NCBI GenBank assembly: GCA_030648155.1
Contig: JAUSIK010000002.1
Location: 143,205-207,204 of the forward strand
Source: Nanobdellota archaeon
GTDB taxonomy: Archaea; Nanobdellota; Nanobdellia; Pacearchaeales; GW2011-AR1
Direction: 5' to 3'
Length of the DNA stretch: 64,000 bases
Under the pieces are notes generated by a model. The model was not told where the DNA came from and did no database searches. It saw only the letters and a program-made list of their open reading frames with translations. A program made the position numbers and the translations under genes. This document shows, piece by piece, positions 28,592 to 38,573 of this stretch (its first letter is position 1; every line of letters starts with the position of its first letter).

Positions 28592-29971
28592 ATGACTGCA
28601 TCATATAAAGACCCTGTAAAAAGCAAGGCTAGAGATAGATTAAGAAACTATATCAGAGAACATTTACTTAGTCATAAAAGTCCGAGAAATATTAGAGTTG
28701 CCTGCTTTCCTGGAGCCGAAATTGAAGGAGAAGAAGCATTAGAAGTTAAAGAAATTTATATTCCGCTAGGAATACCTGCTAAGAACATTATTGGAATTGA
28801 ATATGATAAAGATAATGCCCAAAGACTCAGAAAGGCATCACTTGGGATAAAAGTAGTTGAAGCTGATGCTTACGATTTCTTCAGAGATTCAAACGAATTT
28901 TTTGATATAATCAGTTTAGATTATACTGGTCAGCGAACCTGGAGAGAAAAAGATATTACTAGATTTATAGCTGGAAAGAATCTACTAGAACATAATGGCA
29001 TTTACTCTACTAATCACTTAATTAAAAGAGAAAGCCAATCTATGAAGGACCAGTTACTTTGTGGTGCAATATTTAGCAATGCTACAAGATATATCTTTGA
29101 TAAGGTAAAAAAAGGTTTATCTAGAGAAGAATTAGAATTACATTATAAAGAAGAAAGGGAAAAATTTATTGAGTTGTATAAAGAGTCTAAAGATAAATTA
29201 AATGAAGAGGGTCAAATAAGCTTAGATGATATCCGAAATCAGATTACCTTGGGAAATGTTGCCGTATTTGGAGGAGGGATTCTAGAGATAAATCCAAGAC
29301 AACATCTTTTTAGAAGAAATAAGTCTATTGAAGAATCCGTACAAAGAAATATAACTGAAAATCAGGGGAATTCCAAAATATATAGTGGAATAGAGAAGCA
29401 GGTAAAAGGTTACTGGGCCTATAAAAATGCGTTTGAAGATGCATTTCATGTTTCACAATATCAATTAATTAATGAAGGACTAAATGAAGAGTTAGTTAAA
29501 AGACTCTTACAGATTCTATCTCTAGATGCCCATAATGCATATGTGTCGGATAATATCCAAAGATACACTTATACCTCTAATAAAAATAGTAATATGTTAT
29601 TAGATATTTTTCAAGTAAAAAAAGTTCCTAGAAAAGCAGTTAGGCTTGCAAAAGAGCTACTAGATTTAAATTCAGAAGGTACGATTACAATTAACCCAAA
29701 TAATCTTGGAGACGCTAAAATAACTAAAATAAGAAAACAATTGCATGAAATATATCTGAAAGTTAAAATTTTTTCAAGTCCTGAACCAATATATTTAGGA
29801 TCTTCTTGGCAACCGCCTAAAAGGAAAGAAAAAATATCTAAGGAAGATGCTATTGATTTACTTAAATCTGGCTGCTCTTCCGTCGAGGTAGCTGAATCTT
29901 ACTCCGGATTTACAAAAATGCAACTAGCTGCGTTTAAAGCGCATTATGTAACAATGGGAAAGAATATTTAA
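28592..29971 (+). CDS. Class I SAM methyltransferase-like domain with C-terminal HTH-like region
   Basis: VACFPGAEIEGEEALEV...NIIGIEYDKDNAQRLRK...FDIISLDYTGQRTW; C-term KEDAIDLLKSGCSSVEVAESYSGFTKMQLAAFKAHYVTMG. Confidence 0.5.
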   Translation: MTASYKDPVKSKARDRLRNYIREHLLSHKSPRNIRVACFPGAEIEGEEALEVKEIYIPLGIPAKNIIGIEYDKDNAQRLRKASLGIKVVEADAYDFFRDSNEFFDIISLDYTGQRTWREKDITRFIAGKNLLEHNGIYSTNHLIKRESQSMKDQLLCGAIFSNATRYIFDKVKKGLSREELELHYKEEREKFIELYKESKDKLNEEGQISLDDIRNQITLGNVAVFGGGILEINPRQHLFRRNKSIEESVQRNITENQGNSKIYSGIEKQVKGYWAYKNAFEDAFHVSQYQLINEGLNEELVKRLLQILSLDAHNAYVSDNIQRYTYTSNKNSNMLLDIFQVKKVPRKAVRLAKELLDLNSEGTITINPNNLGDAKITKIRKQLHEIYLKVKIFSSPEPIYLGSSWQPPKRKEKISKEDAIDLLKSGCSSVEVAESYSGFTKMQLAAFKAHYVTMGKNI

Positions 29972-30125
29972 TCCCCCCACCCAGAATCGAACTGGGGTGC
30001 CCCGGGTTCTGCTGAACCGTATGCTCTAGTGAGCGTATGCTTCTCACACTTCATCCAATACCTCTAATGAGGCTGTCTGTGCCAAATATCTACAGCCGAG
30101 TGCTCTACCATTGAGCTATGGGAGG
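29972..30125 (-). tRNA. tRNA-Tyr (GTA) with 83-nt intron (30007-30089)
   Basis: Exon 1 30125-30090, exon 2 30006-29972; acceptor CCTCCCA/TGGGGGG, D arm GCTC/GAGC, T arm CCCAG-TTCGATT-CTGGG; BHB: CTGT/GCAG helix with AGA and AAC bulges at 37/38. Confidence 0.88.
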
Positions 30126-30162
30126 ATTAATTAAGACAAAATTAGAAGATATTTAAAGCTTT

Positions 30163-30471
30163 TTAAAATCGATAATTATTAAATGTACAATCTTTTTCAT
30201 TATCAGAGTCTCTATTCAAATCCAATTTTGAATTAGTCAAAGGTTTAGATTCCTTAATTTCCAATTGCGCCTCTAGATTTTTATTGTATTTTCTAATGCC
30301 TTCTAGATAAGGATATGCTATATATGCACCAATTCCAACAAAAGCAAGCATACCAATAAATCCAACAACCTCGCTTAAATGACCTCTTAACCCTAATGAT
30401 TCTCTTTTGTCAAGGTCTTCGTTATAAATTCTTTTTCTATATTCTTCATCCGCATCTGAATATCTTGGCAT
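30163..30471 (-). CDS. Small single-TM protein
   Basis: 102-aa ORF, one TM segment. Confidence 0.5.
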   Translation of the reverse strand: MPRYSDADEEYRKRIYNEDLDKRESLGLRGHLSEVVGFIGMLAFVGIGAYIAYPYLEGIRKYNKNLEAQLEIKESKPLTNSKLDLNRDSDNEKDCTFNNYRF

Positions 30472-30473
30472 TA

Positions 30474-31931
30474 TTACTCCTCGCTTGTTTCAGAAACAAA
30501 GTAAGCCCTATTAGACAAAACCTCTTGAGTTTTTCCATCCTTCTCAAAAATAGCCAATGCGGGAGGTAATTCAAATCTTCCAACTGCCCTAACTTTAGAA
30601 TAAACAATATAAGAGAAAACCCTTTCCTCCCCCTTATTTAATCTAGGAATATCCCAGAACAATCTTCTAGAGGCCTCATCAATTCTATCTGGACTTCTTC
30701 CAAATTTTTCATATAGCTTTGCCATCATTGGCAGTCTGTCAACTATCTGAATATTATCTATATGCCTCTTTGCTTTTACATTGACAATTACCTTTAAGGC
30801 AAATTCCCCGCCTTTTGTTTTTACAAAAGATACCTTTTTATTAACAGTCAAAGCAGTCATACTATAAGCTCTTGCTAAAAACCCAACTATTATTACTAAA
30901 ATTAAAATTACGAAAGGAAATGTATAATTTGTAGTAGAACTGATAGTAAAAGACTCATTAGGCCCAATATCTTTTTGCCAAGCATAATCAACCACTATAC
31001 CGCTTCTTTCAGCAGTTGTAGGCTCTAATGAAAAAGTAGTAAACAATCTTGATAAAATATCTTTGCTTATATCTATTACCACAGTTGTAGGAATATTCCC
31101 CTCATTCGTCTTTGTAACAGTTGTCTCTCTTATAATAATTCCTGAGGTCTTTTTTATAACGGAGGTTCCTTCTTTTTCAAGGTAATTTATATCACCTTTA
31201 AAGTCCACTTCTGCATCATCCATTTTTACACTTATCTTCATAAAATATTGTCCAGCCACTAATCCACTAATCTTATCTTTTTTGATTTCTACTGGAATTT
31301 TTATTTCTTCAAATGGTTTCAAGCTTATCTTTTCAGTACTTTCAAAAAAAGAAGAGGCTATTATCACTTCTACGTCCTCCAAATGAGTATTAACATTATT
31401 CTTAATAGTAATATCGACAGTTTGATCATTAGGATGGATTTTTATATCTCCAATACTTAAAACATCTTTTAATGAGACAACTCTAAAGGTTAATTTATCT
31501 TTAAAAATTCCGCTTTCTAGCCCTCTTATTTGATATTCAAAATTATAATATCCGTCTAATCTCCTAAATTCCTTTCCAGGGTATGCCTTAATTTCAACTT
31601 TTGAAGTTCCAGAAGGAATTAAGAAAGTTCCTTTTGGACCCATAGAAACACCAACTAAACTATAAATCTCCGCCATTTCGCTGTTTCCAGGATTATTAAT
31701 ATTAAACTCATAAACAGCAGGATTATTCAATTCTGAAATAATCACCGAACCTTTGTCTATCTTTTCGACAGTCAAATCAAACGTTCCAGAAACAAAAGAC
31801 ACTGTAAATAAGCTAAAAATAACTCCGAACACCCAAATCTTTTGATTCATGCTAATCCACTTTTTAGGAATTATATAAATATTTGTATTCTCTAAAAAAT
31901 TAAAATTCTTATCCTGCCAAACAATTATCAA
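30474..31931 (-). CDS. Secreted/membrane protein with Ig-like domains
   Basis: Signal peptide MNQKIWVFGVIFSLFTVSFVSG; beta-rich; TM near residue 350; true start probably internal Met. Confidence 0.55.
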   Translation of the reverse strand: MIIVWQDKNFNFLENTNIYIIPKKWISMNQKIWVFGVIFSLFTVSFVSGTFDLTVEKIDKGSVIISELNNPAVYEFNINNPGNSEMAEIYSLVGVSMGPKGTFLIPSGTSKVEIKAYPGKEFRRLDGYYNFEYQIRGLESGIFKDKLTFRVVSLKDVLSIGDIKIHPNDQTVDITIKNNVNTHLEDVEVIIASSFFESTEKISLKPFEEIKIPVEIKKDKISGLVAGQYFMKISVKMDDAEVDFKGDINYLEKEGTSVIKKTSGIIIRETTVTKTNEGNIPTTVVIDISKDILSRLFTTFSLEPTTAERSGIVVDYAWQKDIGPNESFTISSTTNYTFPFVILILVIIVGFLARAYSMTALTVNKKVSFVKTKGGEFALKVIVNVKAKRHIDNIQIVDRLPMMAKLYEKFGRSPDRIDEASRRLFWDIPRLNKGEERVFSYIVYSKVRAVGRFELPPALAIFEKDGKTQEVLSNRAYFVSETSEE

Positions 31932-32021
31932 TAAAATTATTTTTTCCGAAGGATAATCATGATATCTTCATCAGTTCCTTGTGCCTTTCTAGTCCAATAA
32001 AAAAACCCTTTCTTTAAAATA

Positions 32022-32522
32022 TTATCTCTTGCCTGTTAACTCAAGCAATGCCTTAATCTGCTCTTTTAATTCGACTACATCTTTTTTTATAGTATTTCTC
32101 ACGGATTCCACCCTGCTTGGGATAACATATTTATTATATAGTTCCCTAATAAATTTATAAAAAGCATTCTTATCCCATTTTCCATCAGGATCCATAATCA
32201 TCAATGCCTTGATCTCAACACCAATTTTTCCTTTGTTCATTTTTTTCCTATCGCCATTAATCTCTACCTCGACATCAGTTAATCCTTTTATTTCCATTTC
32301 AACTTCACCATCTATTTTAAAATAATCTGACAATTGTTTTCCAAATGCCCATTTAATCAGAATATCTCGAGAATTTCCTGAAACCTTTTCAGAGTATTTT
32401 TCCTCAACAACCCCATAACCTTCATCCTTTAGCCAATTATATGCAAATCCATAAACAGTTTTAAAATCAAAAATTCCAGAAATATCGACTTTTTCCTTTA
32501 TTATTTCTTCTCTCTCGGGCAT
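32022..32522 (-). CDS. Conserved hypothetical (166 aa)
   Basis: ORF with amphipathic, Lys/Glu-rich sequence. Confidence 0.5.
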   Translation of the reverse strand: MPEREEIIKEKVDISGIFDFKTVYGFAYNWLKDEGYGVVEEKYSEKVSGNSRDILIKWAFGKQLSDYFKIDGEVEMEIKGLTDVEVEINGDRKKMNKGKIGVEIKALMIMDPDGKWDKNAFYKFIRELYNKYVIPSRVESVRNTIKKDVVELKEQIKALLELTGKR

Positions 32523-32622
32523 ATTAATTCACCTCTTCAATATCAGCAAAAACAGATATATAAAGATTCGCTTCTTAAAATCGAATGACTGTCCAGTAAT
32601 TAATAAAATATAGACTAACTTA

Positions 32623-33558
32623 TTACTGCCCAATCTCTTCCAGCTTAAGCTCAACTATATTGTTCCTTTTATCAATTTCCTTCTCACTGCTCTTAACTTC
32701 AAACTCTAAATTTTCAAAACTTAAAGGCACTCTTAAATTTGTAACATTTAGAATTTTCCTTGTGCCTATTTCTATTTCTTCTAAAACGAAAGTTTTTACT
32801 TCAGTATCATCTGAATAAATAATCAAATTTGAGCCAGGAGAATCTTTTAATCCAAAATTCCCTATAGTAATCTCAAAATTTAGGTATTTTCCAGTTTGAC
32901 TCGCCCTTACTTTTTCAATCATGAGATCTGAAGCAGATTCAGTGCTATATAGACTATTAATTTCATTCACAATATAAGTATCTAGTATCTGGTCACAATC
33001 GGTAACAGGATACATAATGCTTTCCGCATTATTGTTGTGGTCAAATCCTAATGCGTGTAAAATCTCATGAATTGCAACATTTGGTCTAACACACTCATTT
33101 GTTCTCCTATACAATGAAACTTTCCCAGATAAAATCACTGAGAAGGTGGTAGTATTGATAATTTCAGAAGGGCCTCCCTCTCCTGCAACAAAGTGCCCTT
33201 TTTCTTCTGGTTCCGGAGCTATTTCAGAACACAATATACTTAATTCACCATTAGGAGACTCCTTAAAATCCAATATTGTTCTTTCCGCTAAAAATGCAAA
33301 AGCCCTTTCAACATCCTTCTTTTTTGCTAAATCGCAGGAATTAGATACACTGTATGAAATTATCTTGTCCCTATATCTCATATTAGGATAGAACTGAACC
33401 CCTTTTGTCTCGTAATTCAATTCAGTTTTATTAATATTAAATTCTTGTTCTTTAAAAGGTTGTCCAGGTAATCCAGGTATATTTAACCATAAAAGCCCTA
33501 ATCCTACTGCCAATACTAAAAACAAGAATAATAAAATAACCGCATCTAATGCTTTCAT
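32623..33558 (-). CDS. Matrixin-like (metzincin) secreted metalloprotease with CARDB-like tail
   Basis: N-terminal TM; HEILHALGFDHNNNAESIMYP zinc motif and Met-turn. Confidence 0.85.
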   Translation of the reverse strand: MKALDAVILLFLFLVLAVGLGLLWLNIPGLPGQPFKEQEFNINKTELNYETKGVQFYPNMRYRDKIISYSVSNSCDLAKKKDVERAFAFLAERTILDFKESPNGELSILCSEIAPEPEEKGHFVAGEGGPSEIINTTTFSVILSGKVSLYRRTNECVRPNVAIHEILHALGFDHNNNAESIMYPVTDCDQILDTYIVNEINSLYSTESASDLMIEKVRASQTGKYLNFEITIGNFGLKDSPGSNLIIYSDDTEVKTFVLEEIEIGTRKILNVTNLRVPLSFENLEFEVKSSEKEIDKRNNIVELKLEEIGQ

Positions 33559-33609
33559 ATTAATTAAAGAAAAAAGAGATTTATAAACTTATTTTACCCT
33601 ATTATTTAT

Positions 33610-34014
33610 ATGAAATATAAATTTTTAGAGCATACTGCAGACATTAAAATCCAATCATTCGGAAAAAACATTAATGAAGTATTCGAAAATTCAGTTTTGG
33701 CAATATCAGAATATATCTCAAGAGGGGCCAAAATTAAATCCATAAAAGAAAAATCAATAAATATTACTGGCGAAAACATTGAGTCTATGTACTACCAATT
33801 CTTAGAAGAGATCATCTATTTATTAGACGCTGAGGGGTTTATAGCCTCAAATGCAAAAATAACCATCAAAGACAACAATATTAGAGGTAAAATCCTTGGA
33901 GACGATTCCAAAAATTACAAGAATTTAGACCATATTAAAGCGGCCACTTATGCCGAAATGTATATCAAAAAAACACCCTCCGGCTGGCAAGCCCAGTGTG
34001 TGCTGGATGTTTAA
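33610..34014 (+). CDS. Archease
   Basis: YKFLEHTADIKIQSFGKNINEVFENS; GGWQAQ-like C-terminus. Confidence 0.9.
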   Translation: MKYKFLEHTADIKIQSFGKNINEVFENSVLAISEYISRGAKIKSIKEKSINITGENIESMYYQFLEEIIYLLDAEGFIASNAKITIKDNNIRGKILGDDSKNYKNLDHIKAATYAEMYIKKTPSGWQAQCVLDV

Positions 34015-34746
34015 TTATTTAATTCCACTTACTATTCTAATTTCAAGGGATCTTTCTACAAATCCTTCCTTAGAATTTAGGATATAATGTTGACGTAAAG
34101 CTTCTAACGTCTCTAATTTCTGCGATTTAGATGCTTTGTCAAACAATCTTCCTACTGATTGCACAGCTAAAAGTGCTTCTTCTATATTAAACATCTCCAT
34201 CGTAAAGAATCTTTTATCAATTAAATTATTAAAATCATTTTGTTTTAATACTTCTATAGGATTGTATCCCTCTTTTCCACTTATTGGCACACTTCCAATA
34301 ATTTTTTCAACTATTCTCCTATAATCTTCCCTAAAACTTCCAATGTCCTCTTTATTAATAGCCACAAAAATACCATTTTTTTTCAATACTCTTTTAATTT
34401 CTAACACAGATTGTTTATCATAAAACCAATGAAAAGCTCCAAATGCAGTGGCAATATCAAAGACTTCATTTTCAAAGGGCATATTATTTGCACTACATAA
34501 ATAATAATTAATAATGGGGTCTCTATATCTCATAGCAACTTCAATCATTTTCACATCAACGTCACAGCCAGAAACATTTCTTTCTATTTTAGCTATTTGA
34601 CGAGTAGCTATACCTGTGCCGCATCCAACATCCAGAATTTTAGCGCTAGATTTAACTAAAGACAAAACATATGATATAACTTCCCCTGAATAGAGTTTTC
34701 TTCCTTTATCATATGCTTCTCTTATAGACCCAAAGTGATGATGCAT
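34015..34746 (-). CDS. SAM-dependent methyltransferase (type 11)
   Basis: AKILDVGCGTGIATRQIAKIERNVSGCDVD, FDIATAFGAFHWF. Confidence 0.85.
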   Translation of the reverse strand: MHHHFGSIREAYDKGRKLYSGEVISYVLSLVKSSAKILDVGCGTGIATRQIAKIERNVSGCDVDVKMIEVAMRYRDPIINYYLCSANNMPFENEVFDIATAFGAFHWFYDKQSVLEIKRVLKKNGIFVAINKEDIGSFREDYRRIVEKIIGSVPISGKEGYNPIEVLKQNDFNNLIDKRFFTMEMFNIEEALLAVQSVGRLFDKASKSQKLETLEALRQHYILNSKEGFVERSLEIRIVSGIK

Positions 34747-34831
34747 TATTAAATAAAAAGATAATAGTTAATAATTATTTCTACAATTAATAAAACAGCA
34801 CATTAATAAATCTCCTTTAATTCTATAATTT

Positions 34832-36250
34832 ATGAAAATAAAAAAAATATCCGAGAACATCTGGGAAATTGAAAAAGAAGAAAAAATGAATGTTCCTGGG
34901 ATAATTTTTGCTTCAGAAAAATTAATGGAACAAATTAAAAAAGAGGAAAGAACACTTCAACAGATAAAAAATGTAGCATCTCTTCCAGGCATAATTAAAA
35001 AATCCATTGCAATGTCAGATGCCCACATGGGATATGGATTTCCAATCGGAGGTGTAGCTGCCTTTGATTTAAAGAAAGGGATTATTTCTCCTGGTGGCGT
35101 TGGCTACGACATAAATTGTGGCGTTCGTTTATTGACAACAAACATAAAGAAATCTGATTTTCTTGCTAAAAGAGATCAAGTCTTAAAAGAATTATACAAA
35201 AATATACCTTCTGGTGTTGGAGAGGAATCAGAGTTTAAATTAACAGATAAGCAAATTGATGAGGTTCTGCTTAAAGGATCTTCATGGGCACTGGAAAATG
35301 GATATGCTGAAAAAGAAGATGTGGAAAAAACAGAGGACAGTGGCTGTATTCTGGGCGCTGATCCAAAAAAAGTTTCGCAAAAAGCAAAAGCTCGTGGGAG
35401 AAAACAATTAGGAACTTTAGGTGCAGGAAATCATTTTCTAGAAGTTCAAGAAATTGATACTATTCACGATGAAAAAATTGCAAAAATATTTGGCCTTAAT
35501 AAAAACTATTTAACAATAATGATTCACACTGGCTCACGCGGTTTGGGGCATCAAACAGCCTCTGATTACATACAAAAAATGGAAAAAGAATACGGTTTTG
35601 CACATCTCCCGGATAGAGAGTTAGCTTATGCACCAATAGAATCCAAACTTGGAAAAGATTACAGGGCTGCAATGTCTGCTGCAGCTAACTTTGCATTTAC
35701 TAACAGGCAGATAATAACTCATCAAATAAGAAGATCTTTTAAAAAATTCTTTCCAAAATCAAAAATTGATGTTGTATACGACATTGCACACAATATAGCA
35801 AAATTTGAGGAATTAAAAATTGATGGAAAAAAGCAGACCCTTTGCATCCATAGAAAAGGAGCCACAAGGTCATTTGGCCCAGGAAGAAAAGAAATCCCGC
35901 AAATTTATAGAAAAATTGGTTGCCCTATTTTAATTCCAGGTTCAATGGGAACTTATTCATTTGTGTTAGTTGGAACAAAAAAAGCTGAAGAAATTTCTTT
36001 TGCATCAACGGCCCATGGAGCAGGCAGGCTTCATTCTAGAACATATGCAAAAAACAATTTCAAGCCCGAAGATCTTACTAAACAACTCAAAGACTATAAT
36101 GTAGCAATTAAAGCTGGCTCGATTAAAAGCCTTCTTGAAGAAGCTCCGCAAGCCTATAAAGATGTAAATGAAGTTGTCCGTGTTTCACATGAGTTAGGAA
36201 TAGGTAATCTCGTAGCTAAATTAAAGCCCTTGGCTGTTGTGAAGGGATAA
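34832..36250 (+). CDS. rtcB: RNA-splicing ligase RtcB
   Basis: MSDAHMGYGFPIGGVAAF, GGVGYDINCGVRLL, GAGNHFLEVQ, HTGSRGLGHQ, HRKGATRSFGPG. Confidence 0.97.
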   Translation: MKIKKISENIWEIEKEEKMNVPGIIFASEKLMEQIKKEERTLQQIKNVASLPGIIKKSIAMSDAHMGYGFPIGGVAAFDLKKGIISPGGVGYDINCGVRLLTTNIKKSDFLAKRDQVLKELYKNIPSGVGEESEFKLTDKQIDEVLLKGSSWALENGYAEKEDVEKTEDSGCILGADPKKVSQKAKARGRKQLGTLGAGNHFLEVQEIDTIHDEKIAKIFGLNKNYLTIMIHTGSRGLGHQTASDYIQKMEKEYGFAHLPDRELAYAPIESKLGKDYRAAMSAAANFAFTNRQIITHQIRRSFKKFFPKSKIDVVYDIAHNIAKFEELKIDGKKQTLCIHRKGATRSFGPGRKEIPQIYRKIGCPILIPGSMGTYSFVLVGTKKAEEISFASTAHGAGRLHSRTYAKNNFKPEDLTKQLKDYNVAIKAGSIKSLLEEAPQAYKDVNEVVRVSHELGIGNLVAKLKPLAVVKG

Positions 36251-36254
36251 AGAA

Positions 36255-37550
36255 TTATCTTGAATTTGCTTTTATTCTTACATTTTCAACAAAACCAATA
36301 GGCGTCCACAAACCTCTTAAAAAAATAGAATCTATAATATTTCTTCCCTTCTCATCGTAAATTATCCCATTTCTAGAAAATTCTTCTAATGCACGATGAA
36401 CAGGTCTAGCACAATATCTTAATTCACTTACCAATCCAGGATTTAAGTTCCCTTCAGAATCGAAACTATATCTATTAGTTTGTATCCAACTTTTAACATG
36501 ACTTTTATCAATCGCTAGATCATTTATTTTATTAGCTTTTATCTCCAGAACATTTGGATCAGTGGGATCTCCTAAAGATGTATCTGCTAATACGGTTATA
36601 CCATACTGAAAAATTCTTCTTCTATATTCTTCTAAAAATTCAGTATCTTTAGATTCCTGGTAAATTTCTGCAAATTTATGTTCGATTCCCAATGACCTCT
36701 GAGTTTCAGGAGATTTTTTTAAATCCTCAAATAATACATTCTCATAAAATTGAGCAATGGATTCTTCAGTAGAAGTGGTTAAAGCAGAAGATTGAGTTAG
36801 AAAATAAGGTAATCCATTTGATCTTGTAACTACATAGTTTAATGCATGTCCCATTCCCTCATGCCCATAAATTCTAATTAACTCTTTTTCCTTTATATGT
36901 AATGTCCCGTCTTCTTTTGTAAAACATATTGCTGGGATACTAACAGCAAGGTTATTTGTTAATGTATTAAAATATGATCTTTGGCTCTCTGTGGGAACCG
37001 CATTTATATCTCTCAAGAATGCCCCAACTTTAGTTAAGCCCTCTAAAAATTTGCCGATTGTTTTATGATATCTTTGAATATGAGCCCCAGCAAATTCATC
37101 AACTTGTCTTCTTAAACCTGGAATATCGGAAGCTAATGGTATTTCATATCCTTCAATATCTCTAGCATGAAATAATCTTTCGACTGCTTCTTGAACTTTT
37201 TCCTTATTTGCTTCTAACCAAGGCCTTAGTAAAAGAATATCTTCTTTTGGAACTCCGTACATATCTATCACATTATCATATTTATACAATCTGCCACTTA
37301 ATACGTGATCCAAACAGGTTGCTTCCCCATTTAATCTTCTTTTCAATTCAGCCTGCATTAATTCATCTTGGTTTTGTGGAATAGCAATTTCTGGAATATT
37401 ATCAGCCAAATATTGAAGACCCTCATTTAATCTTTGAGCTTCTTTAGAGGGTGTTAAACCATATTTACCTGAAAACTTATGCAACCTATCAAGTTTTCTC
37501 AATAGTCCTTCAGCTTCCTTTATTATTTTTTCAGTTCCATCATTCAACAT
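36255..37550 (-). CDS. Putative zinc metallopeptidase-like protein
   Basis: YGHEGMGHALNYV...TSTEESIAQFYENVLFEDL; family uncertain (spacing is HExxxH, DUF885-like HExxPGH reminiscent). Confidence 0.4.
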   Translation of the reverse strand: MLNDGTEKIIKEAEGLLRKLDRLHKFSGKYGLTPSKEAQRLNEGLQYLADNIPEIAIPQNQDELMQAELKRRLNGEATCLDHVLSGRLYKYDNVIDMYGVPKEDILLLRPWLEANKEKVQEAVERLFHARDIEGYEIPLASDIPGLRRQVDEFAGAHIQRYHKTIGKFLEGLTKVGAFLRDINAVPTESQRSYFNTLTNNLAVSIPAICFTKEDGTLHIKEKELIRIYGHEGMGHALNYVVTRSNGLPYFLTQSSALTTSTEESIAQFYENVLFEDLKKSPETQRSLGIEHKFAEIYQESKDTEFLEEYRRRIFQYGITVLADTSLGDPTDPNVLEIKANKINDLAIDKSHVKSWIQTNRYSFDSEGNLNPGLVSELRYCARPVHRALEEFSRNGIIYDEKGRNIIDSIFLRGLWTPIGFVENVRIKANSR

Positions 37551-37658
37551 TTTTTAATAAATAAAATTGCCCTTTTAAATCTTTCTATTTAGTTCCTATA
37601 AAATAGTAACAGAATCAAAAATAGAAAAACTTATTAACTTCCTTCAATAGAACAATAT

Positions 37659-37883
37659 ATGACAAAGATAATAATTAATGAAAAAATAAGATTTGGTAAG
37701 CCAATAATAGAGGGAACAAGAATAACAGTAGATGAGGTTCTTGGTGCCTTAGCAGGAGGCATGACTTATGAAGAGATTGAAGAAGAATATGGACTGAAAA
37801 AGGAAGATATATTAGCGGCACTCTACTATGCTACAAAAATAATAGCGGAAGAGAGAGTGGGAAGAATAAAAATTGAAAAATGA
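37659..37883 (+). CDS. DUF433-like antitoxin
   Basis: KIRFGKPIIEGTRITVDEVLGALAGGMTYEEIEEEYGLKKEDILAALYYA. Confidence 0.85.
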   Translation: MTKIIINEKIRFGKPIIEGTRITVDEVLGALAGGMTYEEIEEEYGLKKEDILAALYYATKIIAEERVGRIKIEK

Positions 37884-38242
37884 AATTCTTCTTGGATACG
37901 AATATGCCTTATTCTACCTTGAAAATATTTAAGGAATTAAATCTTGAAGCACAACATGCTAAGGATGTTGGCTTAGAAAAAGCCAGTGATAAGGAAATAA
38001 TAGATTATACAATCACACATAAATACGTTCTTATCACAAAAGATTTAGAATTCGGTAACACCTCAATTTTCCCAACAAAACATCAGCAAGGGCTAATAAT
38101 TGTACGCTTACCTTTTTATTTTAAATCAGCCAAAATAGCAGAATTACTAAAAGAATTCCTACGATCTATTGTCATAAAGGATTTGGAAAAGAAGTTAGTA
38201 ATTTTAGAGCTTGGTAAATATAGAATTAGATCTTTTAAATAA
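37880..38242 (+). CDS. DUF5615 PIN-like toxin
   Basis: MKFFLDTNMPYS, HAKDVGLEKASDKEIIDYTITHKYVLITKDLEFGN; 4-nt overlap with upstream gene. Confidence 0.85.
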   Translation: MKFFLDTNMPYSTLKIFKELNLEAQHAKDVGLEKASDKEIIDYTITHKYVLITKDLEFGNTSIFPTKHQQGLIIVRLPFYFKSAKIAELLKEFLRSIVIKDLEKKLVILELGKYRIRSFK

Positions 38243-38305
38243 TTTGATTAAAACTTCGCCATCAACTATAGTTAAAGGATGAATCACTCATCTAATAAAT
38301 ACATT

Positions 38306-38500
38306 TTACCATTTATCTTTAATAGAATGTTGAAATTCTACAGAATTCTTTTTAATATGTTTGAGCGCTCCCTTCCATTTTAAAATATTATCTTCTTGAA
38401 TAATTTCTATTTCAACAACATTCCCATTATCTAAATGAGCCACATCTTCATTTTCTAAAGGCACAAAATGCCCTTTCTCAAATCTTGCTTTTATTGCCAT
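38306..38500 (-). CDS. DUF104-like antitoxin
   Basis: MAIKARFEKGHFVPLENEDVAHLDNGNVVEIEI. Confidence 0.65.
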   Translation of the reverse strand: MAIKARFEKGHFVPLENEDVAHLDNGNVVEIEIIQEDNILKWKGALKHIKKNSVEFQHSIKDKW

Positions 38501-38573
38501 ATTCTTTAAATAACCAATACTTGATAATTTAAATAAGTTTCTTTATTGATTTGAAGTTGAAGTAAAGGGGAGA

